Below are positions 40,192-49,848 of a stretch of 64,000 nt of DNA, piece after piece. Position numbers and translations under genes: made by a program. The DNA comes from Cherax quadricarinatus (lineage: Eukaryota > Arthropoda > Malacostraca > Decapoda > Parastacidae). Position 1 is the stretch's first letter. Every line of letters starts with the position of its first letter. The notes under the pieces are model-generated. The model was not told where the DNA came from. It was given only the letters and a program-made list of their open reading frames with translations, and searched no databases. The stretch is taken from contig NC_091346.1 in the NCBI RefSeq assembly GCF_038502225.1, positions 11,905,865-11,969,864 of the forward strand, given 5' to 3'.

Positions 40192-42912
40192 TCAAACCCA
40201 GCCCCTCCCACTCATATATTTGTCCAGTCTCTTCTTAAAGCTACCCAAGGTCCTAGCCTCTATCACCCCACTGGGAAGACTGTTCCACACATCTACAACT
40301 CTGTTAGAAAACCAATACTTACCTATGTCCTTTCTACATCTAAATTTATCCAACTTAAATCCATTATTTCTGGGTCTTACCTGGTTCAACACCCTCAGTA
40401 CTTTATTAATATCTCCCTTGTTCATGCCCGTCATCCACTTATACACTTCGATGATATCTCCCCTCATTCTACGCCTCTCCAGAGAGTGGAGATTTAAGGC
40501 TTTAAGTCTATCTTCATACAGGAGGTTCCTTACACAGTAAATCATTTTAGTCATTCTTCTCTGTATGTTCTCTAATGAGTCTATATCCATCCTGTAGTAA
40601 GGGGACCAAAACTGAGCAGCATAATCTAAATGAGGCCTCACTAGTGATGTATAGAGCTTTTGAACTTTTGAACTTCTGTTACTTATACTTCTTGAGATAA
40701 ATCCAAGTAATCTGTTGGCCTTGTTACGCACACTAAGGCACTGCTGTCTTGGCTTTAGATTTCTGCTTACCATGACTCCCAAGTCTTTTTCACATTCTGT
40801 ATGCTCAAGCTCTACTTCACCTAGATTATAGCTTTGAGGGTTATTTTCATTACCAAGGGCAAGTACCTTACACTTATCCACATTGAACTTCATCTGCCAT
40901 TTTTCAAACCAAGAGATTAATTTGTCCAAATCCTCCTGGAGTTCATTGCTATCCTCCTCAAAGTGAATTATACGGCCTATCTGTGTATCATCAACAAACT
41001 TACTCATGTCACTCGTAATCCCTTCATCAAGGTCATTAATTTAAATTATGAACAAGAGAGGGCCTAAAACTGATCCTTGTGGAATGCCACTAGTGACTAA
41101 TCCCCATTCAGATTTCACTCCATTAATGGTAACTCTCTGCTTTCTATTGGTAAGCCATGCCTCAATCCATGCTAGAACTTTACCTCCTATACCATAAGCT
41201 GCCACTTTTCTTAAGAGTCTCTTGTGAGGTACTCTATCGAAGGCCTTACTAAAATCCAAATAAACAATATCATATTCCTTATCACTGTCAACTGCCTCAA
41301 ATGTTCTCTTGAAGAACGTCAGTAAGTTTGTCAGGCAGGAATGACCTCTCATGAATCCATGCTGAGATTCATTTATCAAGTTATGCTCTTCAAGGTGACT
41401 TCTAATAAAGTCAGCTATAATTGATTGTAATAACTTACCCAATACAGATGTCAGGCTTATAGGACGGTAATTTGAAGGAACGGACTTATCCCCTGATTTG
41501 AATATAGGAACCACATTAGCCATCTTCCACAACTCTGGCACAACACCTGGCTGACTAAGCTCCATCTTGCCTTCCCTAAGTACCTTGGAAAACAGCTCAG
41601 CGGGTCCCGGGGACTTATTTTGCTTCAGTTTGTCTATCTGTTTAATAACCATGTCCCTTGTGACAGTAATATTAGTTAATTTAAATTCATCAGGAACTAA
41701 ATAATTGTTAATTACTGGAATCTCATTTACATCTTCCTGTGTAAAAACTGACAAAAAATAGTCATTAAATAAGGAACACATTTCCAGTTCGTTATCCGTC
41801 AGCTGTCCATTCCCAATTTTCAGAGGTCCTACTTTTTCCTTCACCTTCGTCCTATACACTTGAAAGAACCCCTTTGGATTAGTCTTTGATTCATTAGCAA
41901 CTCTAATTTCATAATCACGTTTAGCCTTTCTAATCCCCTTTTTTACTTCTCTTTTAAGCTGAACATATTGGTCAGTAAGGTTAACCTCTCCTCTTCTGAT
42001 GCGCCTACAAATTCCCCTTTTCTCCCCTAATAGATGCTTTATCCTACTGTTAACCCATTTGGGATCGTTATTATTAGACCTAATTTCTCTCTGAGGAATG
42101 TATATACTCTGGGCACGGTGTACATTATTAAGAAAAAAATCATAAAAGCAGATCCCTTCATAATCATAAGTATGATCATCATGACTCAAGAAATCGTAAT
42201 GACACGATTGCAAACAAACCATACCCCCGGCCGGGATTGAACCCGCGGTCATAGAGTCTCAAAACTCCAGCCCGTCGCATTAGTGACGTTTTGAGACTCT
42301 ATGACCGCGGGTTCAATCCCGGCCGGGGGTATGGTATGATCATCATCAATAAAATCATTAGCTAGATAACCCCAATCAAGATTAGACAGGTGCTCCCTTA
42401 GTCCATTATAATCAGCAGAACGGAAATCAGGGATTTTTACTGTATTATCATTATTCTTGCATTCCCAGTTAATGCTAAAAGTGATGGATTTGTGATCACT
42501 TGCACCAAGCTCTTCAGTGATCTCCAGATTATTCACGAGTGTTTTCTTATTTGACAAGACTAGGTCTAGCAAATTAGTATTACCCCTGGTAGGCTCTGTT
42601 ACGCACTGCTTCAGAAAACAGTCCTGAACTGTTTCCATAAAGTCACTGAAAGTCACTGGACTCTAGATTACCTGTCAAAGAATTCCAGTCAATTTGACTA
42701 AAGTTAAAGTCCCCTACTATCACTATGTTATTGTGTCTAGAAGCCCTAACAATTTCGTCCCAAAGAAGTCTCCCTCTATCGTGATCCAAGCCAGGAGGTT
42801 GGAATATTACACCTAGAATTAGTTTTTCTTGACCCTCTACAAACTCTACCCAAACAGATTCTGTTACTGTTCCATCTATTTTTATACCTGCTTTTATGCA
42901 ACAATTAATATT
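40192..42912 (-). pseudogene. LINE D endonuclease-reverse transcriptase, nearly open
   Basis: The endonuclease C-terminus reads IKIDGTVTESVWVEF, IVGDFNFSQIDW and GASDHKSITFSI (SDH). A duplication of cagtgacttt near 42645 shifts the frame. After the SINE come KWVNSRIKHLLGEKRGICRR, NYRPISLTSVLGK, YLDFSKAFDRVPHKRLL and SGIPQGSVLGPLLF. A single TAA at about 41042-41044 then falls where the frame should read YINDL; the frame goes on with FVDDTQIGRII (catalytic FVDD) and LVRPHLDYAAQFWSPYY. It ends at the family C-terminus, FKKRLDKYMSGRGWV. Three lesions only: one duplication, one SINE, one stop. It is therefore moderately old. Confidence 0.8.
42183..42334 (-). mobile_element. Fold-back tRNA-type SINE
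   Basis: Arms 42218-42265 and 42288-42335 are perfect 48-bp inverted repeats around a 22-base loop. They contain a B-box-like gggttcaatcc. A short tail (gcaatcgtgtcattacgatt on the minus strand) is outside the arms. Flanking direct repeats tatgatcatcat (42171-42182 and 42335-42346) prove insertion into LINE D. A normal SINE of this type has one tRNA-like head; here the head is duplicated head-to-head. Confidence 0.8.
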
Positions 42913-43473
42913 TTGTAGATGAATGATTCAGAGAACCGACATGTTGTTAAATTAGACACATGTGAAACTCTTGGGTATCTTCAGTGAGGAAACGTTTTGC
43001 CACACAGTGGCTACATCAGTCCATACAAAGGAGAAACTTGAAGAACAGGAGGAGAATGAGGTAATCAGTCCCTCAACCTTGAGTCGATGTGGTCAGTCCA
43101 TTAATCTTGAATAGAATACGGCATATGAGCGGAGAAGCAGCTTATAAACCGTAGGGAGGAGAGGTGCAGCAGTCGTAGGTGGTGTCACATTTGTCCAATG
43201 TAGAAGAAGGTTGTGCCCAAGGGTTAGGCAAGTGAAGAATTCCCAAGTATTAAGATCCCAAGAAGTTGCAGTGTCTGACAGGATTGTAGATGAATGGTTT
43301 AGAGAACCGACATGTTGTTAAATTAGACACATGTGCGACACTTCTGTATCTTTATTGAGGAAACGTTTCACCACACAGTGGCTTCATCAGTCCATACAAA
43401 GGAGAAACTTGAAGAACAGGAGGAGAATGAGGTAATCAGTCCCTCAACCTTGAGTTGATGTGGTCATTCCATC
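42913..43473 (-). mobile_element. Penelope-like direct repeats with hammerhead-like motifs
   Basis: Two direct copies of a ~187-bp unit (42913-43100 and 43287-43473) flank ~185 bp of unrelated sequence, as in the pseudo-LTRs of Penelope-like elements. Each has, on the minus strand, CTGATG, the gccac/gtggc hairpin and a gaaac-type core (43019-42994, degenerate; 43390-43365, ggtgaaac). No reverse transcriptase or GIY-YIG domain is present. Confidence 0.55.
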
Positions 43474-44455
43474 AGTAGTAGTCACTTTCAGACTTCACAA
43501 TGAGGCAGCCATGAATAACTTCACATCAGCAGTGACAAACACTGACTGGCACACTGAGCTAGAAATCTATACAGATATTGACGAATGTATTAATAATTTT
43601 CTAAAAAAGACCCAATACCTCTATAACAAGCACTGCCCTAAAAAAAAAAAATAAACAGATGACAGCTAAAGGACTGAACAGTCCCTGGCTAACACCCAGC
43701 ATCCTCAAATCCATAAATACAAAGCACCTATATGAAAAACAGTACAGAATGGGTCACATAACCAGACCAAACAAAACGTTACTAGTCAGTCCTAACCAGC
43801 CTGATAAGAAGGGCTAAAAAATTGTATTATGAGAACAGATTATCCAACTTACGAGGTGATACAAAAAAGACCTGGAAAACCCTATTAGAAATTCTAGGAA
43901 CAAAAAAGATATCACGAAATAGCAAAATTAAATTAACAAAATCAGATGAACCCCAACTCCCACCAACTGAAACAGCAAACAGACTCAATGATTTCTTCTC
44001 CACTATAGGAAAAAACCTTGCCAATAAAATCCCAGGCTTAGATACCCCACCCAATGACTACCTCACTGGCAACTACCCAAACACACTGATCCTAGCTCTG
44101 ACTAACCCAACTGAAGTCTCCCTTATTATCAACACACTAAAAAACAAGACAGGAGATTTCAATACCTTACCACCCTTTATATACAAAAAAGCATCACAAG
44201 TGCTATCACCAATCATTGCAACACTCTTTAACAAATCCATCGAATCCTCTACCTTCCCTACAGTTCTCAAAATAGCAAGGGTCACCCCAATTCATAAAGG
44301 AGGAGACCAAACAGACTTGAATAACTATGGGCCAATATCCAACTTACACCCTCTCTCTAAAATCTTCAAAAAATTAATTCATCAGCGAATCTATTCCTAC
44401 CTCATCTCCCAAAACATACTCAACCCCTATCAATTTGGGTTCAAGCCTAACAACA
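43445..44455 (+). pseudogene. LINE B ORF2, middle fragment
   Basis: 43460-43654 (VTNTDWHTELEIYTDIDECI), then a shift in the A-run near 43650, the next frame to about 43800, then 43822-44455. The last part reads LRGDTKKTWKTLLEILG, DFFSTIGKNLANKIPG, ARVTPIHKGGDQTDLNNY and ISQNILNPYQFGFKPNN. It is the linker and first polymerase blocks. It stops before the catalytic aspartates, about where the copy at 53517 begins. Confidence 0.7.
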
Positions 44456-45602
44456 CTGCTGCCGCAGCCACAGCCGCAGCAAGCAGCAACAAAGTTGCTC
44501 CTATATCTTGCCGTCCCCTGGGCCTATCCGAACTCCAGTGATGGCCAAATTTGCAAGTACTGCTGCAACAACATGCAAGGAACCTATAGTGACATAAAAA
44601 CTGATGGTGACGACAACGAAATGGACTAAATATGACAAAAGAGGGACCGGCATTCAAGTACCAGACGTGAACCAGACATGAGATGTTTTCCACTACAATG
44701 AAATAACTGACCTCCATATCAACTGCACCAGTGTTTAACGGGAAGACAACATGGCAGAAAACCTGATCAACTAAATCTCCAAGAAAATGACAGGTCTGTA
44801 GGACTTTTTTCTTCAGTGCCAAACGAGGGAAAGAATTGAGCATTTAAACATGGCTGACCGGCATCCAAACAGCCACTACTGCCAGATGTACAACTAGCGA
44901 AGTGAAATTCTCATCTTTATTAACGTTCATCTGTTGACAGTAGCATCATATCTGTACCACCATCATATCACCTGTACCAGTGCTAACGAGAGGGAAACAC
45001 AGGAGACATCGTCAAATCAACAGTACAAAACTCCAAGGTCATAGGTCGGATATCCCTCAGTGCTAGTCGTGAGAAAGAAGTGAATAGTTAAACAGTCAAA
45101 GTTAATGTTTTAGTAGCTGACCTATATTCAGCTGACCAGTGTACAGTGAGAGAATCATAGCAGAAAATGCCAAATATATCTATAAACTCAAGGAAAGTCA
45201 GGTTGTAGGTGGCGTTACTCCCCTCAGTGTTTTAAAAATGGCTGAGACAGCAGAACAGGTCAGGAGTCAACAACACCACACAACCCCCGATAAATGGAAT
45301 TGAGGGGGATTTGGAAGGATAAAACCATTGATTAAACCTTTCTGATCTACCAGAATGGAAAGGAGTTAGAAGTAAATTGCGGAAGCCTGACTGTGAAGTG
45401 AGATGGGAAGGGGAGTGTGTAATAAGGGGTTAACTGTAAGGGGTTTGTGAAGTTAAGGGAAAAGTGAGCAGTGAAGAGGCTTTTGAAGAGGAAATTTTAC
45501 TAGTAATTCAGTGGTGATTGCTAAAGCAGATACTAAGTGTACTAGGGACTGGAAAAGAGAAATAAATATTATTGTATATGAGTAAAAGAGCGAAGAGTGA
45601 AA
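44456..45602 (+). other. Presumed 5' UTR of LINE E
   Basis: No frame of note. CAG/GCA-rich at the start (gccgcagccacagccgcagc), then unstructured. It is placed with LINE E because it leads directly into its ORF. Not verified against another copy. Confidence 0.4.
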
Positions 45603-46485
45603 ATGGCAGGCATTAGGGGGGTACAGGCTGCCATAATTATATTTATATTTCTTCTTCAATTCCATGAAGAAAGAAATCAGTCATGGGGGCTGGAAAAGGT
45701 GAATGGAGTAACAGTGCCCTGGACAGTAAAAGCCCAACAGTTGCCATCCTACCAGAAAAATAAATATCACTATCGCTGCAAGGTATGGCAACACCGCATA
45801 CCCAAACAAAAACAGTGGCACACAGCTCTTATTGTAGCGCTCTTAAGTGGTGATATCCAAATTAATCCAGGACCTCAAACTATTGTGCAGAGGCAAAACA
45901 GACAGATAAATGACGGCGATAATGATGGTCTAGTAGCTAGGAATGATAACCTTAACTCCATATGTAATGCATACATAGGTCAATGTGAGACAATACAGCC
46001 ATTATTATCTCAAACACTACCAAACAGGTGCATACACTGTACTAAAGTACGCATGAAAAACAGAAAAGGCACCTTATGTAAAATGTGTAAGGGGTGGGTG
46101 CATGATGGATGTATGTACAATTATAGCAATGGTGCCAGAATTCATTTTGTGTGTAACAAATGCACTTTGGCACAGTTACCCTTTAGCAGTGATGACATTG
46201 ATTTACCTAATTTTAATACAAATGACCCATTGCCATATATTGATGATTATGATTGTTTTATGAAAACAGGCCTTCACTTCATTCATGTCAATGCAAGATC
46301 ACATCTTCCTACATTGGCAGAGATTAGGATTCTAGCTAACAAAATTAGGGCGGCAGTTATAACCATCTCTGAATCTTGGTTGGATGATACGGTGACTGAC
46401 GACGAGGTCAAAATAGAAGGTTACAATATAAAACGCTTAGATAGGAACAGAAAGGGTGGTGGAATATGTGCCTACATTAGAAATG

Positions 46486-46900
46486 TAGGTTGGTAGTAGG
46501 TTGGATAGGTAGTAGGTTGGTAGACAGCAACCACCCAGGGAAGTACTACCGTCCTGCCAAATGACTGTGAAACAAAAACCTGTAACTGTTTTGCATGATG
46601 GTAGGATTGCTGGTTTCTTTTTCTGTCTCATAAACACGCTAGATAACAGGGATATCTTGCTTCTCCTACTTACACTTTGGTCACACTTCACAGACACGCA
46701 CATGCATATATATATATATATACATACATCTAGGTTTTTCTCCTTTTTCTAAATAGCTCTTGTTCTTTTTTATTTCTTCTATTGTCCATGGGGAAGTGGA
46801 AAAGAATCTTTCCTCCGTAAGCCATGCGTGTCGTATGAGGCGACTAAAATGCCGGGAGTAATGGGCTAGTAACCCCTTCTCCTGTATACATTTACTAAAA
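46486..46900 (+). promoter_or_regulatory. LINE A 5' UTR, minisatellite-like head
   Basis: The first 72 bp read taggttggtag, then gacagcaaccacccaggg and gtactaccgtcctg: the reverse complement of the minisatellite unit at 38466-39235 and 55049-55800. The rest has an (AT)n run (46706-46723) and gtaagccatgcgtgtcgtat. As in other LINEs, an internal promoter would have to lie here; none is recognisable by motif. Confidence 0.6.
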
Positions 46901-46941
46901 AAGAGAAGAAGAAAAACTTTATAAAACTGGGATGCTTAAAT

Positions 46942-49848
46942 GTGCGTGGATGTAGTGCGGATGACAAGAAACAGATGATTGCTGATGTTATGAATGAAAA
47001 GAAGTTGGATGTCCTGGCTCTAAGCGAAACAAAGCTGAAGGGGGTAGGAGAGTTTCAGTGGGGGGAAATAAATGGGATTAAATCTGGAGTATCTGAGAGA
47101 GTTAGAGCAAAGGAAGGGGTAGCAGTAATGTTAAATGATCAGTTATGGAAGGAGAAAAGAGAATATGAATGTGTAAATTCAAGAATTATGTGGATTAAAG
47201 TAAAGGTTGGATGTGAGAAGTGGGTCATAATAAGCGTGTATGCACCTGGAGAAGAGAGGAATGCAGAGGAGAGAGAGAGATTTTGGGAGATGTTAAGTGA
47301 ATGTATAGGAGCCTTTGAACCAAGTGAGAGAGTAATTGTGGTAGGGGACCTGAATGCTAAAGTAGGAGAAACTTTTAGAGAGGGTGTGGTAGGTAAGTTT
47401 GGGGTGCCAGGTGTAAATGATAATGGGAGCCCTTTGATTGAACTTTGTATAGAAAGGGGTTTAGTTATAGGTAATACATATTTTAAGAAAAAGAGGATAA
47501 ATAAGAATACACGATATGATGTAGGGCGAAATGACAGTAGTTTGTTGGATTATGTATTGGTAGATAAAAGACTGTTGAGTAGACTTCAGGATGTACATGT
47601 TTATAGAGGGGCCACAGATATATCAGATCACTTTCTAGTTGTAGCTACACTGAGAGTAAAAGGTAGATGGGATACAAGGAGAATAGAAGCATCAGGGAAG
47701 AGAGAGGTGAAGGTTTATAAACTAAAAGAGGAGGCAGTTAGGGTAAGATATAAACAGCTATTGGAGGATAGATGGGCTAATGAGAGCATAGGCAATGGGG
47801 TCGAAGAGGTATGGGGTAGGTTTAAAAATGTAGTGTTAGAGTGTTCAGCAGAAGTTTGTGGTTACAGGAAAGTGGGTGCAGGAGGGAAGAGGAGCGATTG
47901 GTGGAATGATGATGTAAAGAGAGTAGTAAGGGAGAAAAAGTTAGCATATGAGAAGTTTTTACAAAGTAGAAGTGATGCAAGGAGGGAAGAGTATATGGAG
48001 AAAAAGAGAGAGGTTAAGAGAGTGGTGAAGCAATGTAAAAAGAGAGCAAATGAGAGAGTGGGTGAGATGTTATCAACAAATTTTGTTGAAAATAAGAAAA
48101 AGTTTTGGAGTGAGATTAACAAGTTAAGAAAGCCTAGAGAACAAATGGATTTGTCAGTTAAAAATAGGAGAGGAGAGTTATTAAATGGAGAGTTAGAGGT
48201 ATTGGGAAGATGGAGGGAATATTTTGAGGAATTGTTAAATGTTGATGAAGATAGGGAAGCTGTGATTTCGTGTATAGGGCAAGGAGGAATAACATCTTGT
48301 AGGAGTGAGGAAGAGCCAGTTGTGAGTGTGGGGGAAGTTCGTGAGGCAGTAGGTAAAATGAAAGGGGGTAAGGCAGCTGGGATTGATGGGATAAAGACAG
48401 AAATGTTAAAAGCAGGTGGGGATATAGTTTTGGAGTGGTTGGTGCAATTATTTAATAAATGTATGGAAGAGGGTAAGGTACCTAGGGATTGGCAGAGAGC
48501 ATGCATAGTTCCTTTGTATAAAGGCAAAGGGGATAAAAGAGAGTGCAAAAATTATAGGGGGATAAGTCTGTTGAGTGTACCTGGTAAAGTGTATGGTAGA
48601 GTTATAATTGAAAGAATTAAGAGTAAGACGGAGAATAGGATAGCAGATGAACAAGGAGGCTTTAGGAAAGGTAGGGGGTGTGTGGACCAGGTGTTTACAG
48701 TGAAACATATAAGTGAACAGTATTTAGATAAGGCTAAAGAGGTCTTTGTGGCATTTATGGATTTGGAAAAGGCGTATGACAGGGTGGATAGGGGGGCAAT
48801 GTGGCAGATGTTGCAAGTGTATGGTGTAGGAGGTAGGTTACTGAAAGCAGTGAAGAGTTTTTACGAGGATAGTGAGGCTCAAGTTAGAGTATGTAGGAAA
48901 GAGGGAAATTTTTTCCCAGTAAAAGTAGGCCTTAGACAAGGATGTGTGATGTCACCGTGGTTGTTTAATATATTTATAGATGGGGTTGTAAGAGAAGTAA
49001 ATGCGAGGGTCTTGGCAAGAGGCGTGGAGTTAAAAGATAAAGAATCACACACAAAGTGGGAGTTATCACAGCTGCTCTTTGCTGATGACACTGTGCTCTT
49101 GGGAGATTCTGAAGAGAAGCTGCAGAGATTGGTGGATGAATTTGGTAGGGTGTGCAAAAGAAGAAAATTAAAGGTGAATACAGGAAAGAGTAAGGTTATG
49201 AGGATAACAAAAAGATTAGGTGATGAAAGATTGAATATCAGATTGGAGGGAGAGAGTATGGAGGAGGTGAACGTATTCAGATATTTGGGAGTGGACGTGT
49301 CAGCGGATGGGTCTATGAAAGATGAGGTGAATCATAGAATTGATGAGGGAAAAAGAGTGAGTGGTGCACTTAGGAGTCTGTGGAGACAAAGAACTTTGTC
49401 CTTGGAGGCAAAGAGGGGAATGTATGAGAGTATAGTTTTACCAACGCTCTTATATGGGTGTGAAGCGTGGGTGATGAATGTTGCAGCGAGGAGAAGGCTG
49501 GAGGCAGTGGAGATGTCATGTCTGAGGGCAATGTGTGGTGTGAATATAATGCAGAGAATTCGTAGTTTGGAAGTTAGGAGGAGGTGCGGGATTACCAAAA
49601 CTGTTGTCCAGAGGGCTGAGGAAGGGTTGTTGAGGTGGTTCGGACATGTAGAGAGAATGGAGCGAAACAGAATGACTTCAAGAGTGTATCAGTCTGTAGT
49701 GGAAGGAAGGCGGGGTAGGGGTCAGCCTAGGAAGGGTTGGAGGGAGGGGGTAAAGGAGGTTTTGTGTGCGAGGGGCTTGGACTTCCAGCAGGCATGCGTG
49801 AGCGTGTTTGATAGGAGTGAATGGAGACAAATGGTTTTTAATACTTGA
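46942..49848 (+). CDS. LINE A endonuclease-reverse transcriptase (about 970 aa)
   Basis: A single uninterrupted frame. APE-type endonuclease (to ~residue 240): LGCLNVRGCSADD just upstream of and across the given start, LALSETKLKG, VISVYAPGEE, VVGDLNAKVGE, SLLDYVLVD and TDISDHFLVVATL. Then a basic linker and the reverse transcriptase: NYRGISLLSVPGK, FMDLEKAYDRVDR, LRQGCVMSPWLFNIFIDG, LLFADDTVLLGD, with both catalytic Asp. The tail is RWFGHVERMERNR, RGRGQPRKGWREG and SEWRQMVFNT. The frame opens after a TAA near 46873, and I find no ATG before the essential LNVRG motif. The given start is a GTG, and the nearest in-frame ATG (46975) would lose that motif. Translation may start at a non-AUG codon. 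Potentially active. Confidence 0.85.
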   Translation: MRGCSADDKKQMIADVMNEKKLDVLALSETKLKGVGEFQWGEINGIKSGVSERVRAKEGVAVMLNDQLWKEKREYECVNSRIMWIKVKVGCEKWVIISVYAPGEERNAEERERFWEMLSECIGAFEPSERVIVVGDLNAKVGETFREGVVGKFGVPGVNDNGSPLIELCIERGLVIGNTYFKKKRINKNTRYDVGRNDSSLLDYVLVDKRLLSRLQDVHVYRGATDISDHFLVVATLRVKGRWDTRRIEASGKREVKVYKLKEEAVRVRYKQLLEDRWANESIGNGVEEVWGRFKNVVLECSAEVCGYRKVGAGGKRSDWWNDDVKRVVREKKLAYEKFLQSRSDARREEYMEKKREVKRVVKQCKKRANERVGEMLSTNFVENKKKFWSEINKLRKPREQMDLSVKNRRGELLNGELEVLGRWREYFEELLNVDEDREAVISCIGQGGITSCRSEEEPVVSVGEVREAVGKMKGGKAAGIDGIKTEMLKAGGDIVLEWLVQLFNKCMEEGKVPRDWQRACIVPLYKGKGDKRECKNYRGISLLSVPGKVYGRVIIERIKSKTENRIADEQGGFRKGRGCVDQVFTVKHISEQYLDKAKEVFVAFMDLEKAYDRVDRGAMWQMLQVYGVGGRLLKAVKSFYEDSEAQVRVCRKEGNFFPVKVGLRQGCVMSPWLFNIFIDGVVREVNARVLARGVELKDKESHTKWELSQLLFADDTVLLGDSEEKLQRLVDEFGRVCKRRKLKVNTGKSKVMRITKRLGDERLNIRLEGESMEEVNVFRYLGVDVSADGSMKDEVNHRIDEGKRVSGALRSLWRQRTLSLEAKRGMYESIVLPTLLYGCEAWVMNVAARRRLEAVEMSCLRAMCGVNIMQRIRSLEVRRRCGITKTVVQRAEEGLLRWFGHVERMERNRMTSRVYQSVVEGRRGRGQPRKGWREGVKEVLCARGLDFQQACVSVFDRSEWRQMVFNT

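Larger units (their letters stand above)
40072..42912 (-). mobile_element. LINE D: CR1-like LINE, 5'-truncated, carries a SINE
   Basis: It reads 42912 to 40072 on the minus strand. The 3' end is the gaacataagaatggaggaac tail. It lacks ORF1 and the N-terminal endonuclease, and is interrupted by a fold-back SINE at 42183-42334. Confidence 0.8.
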
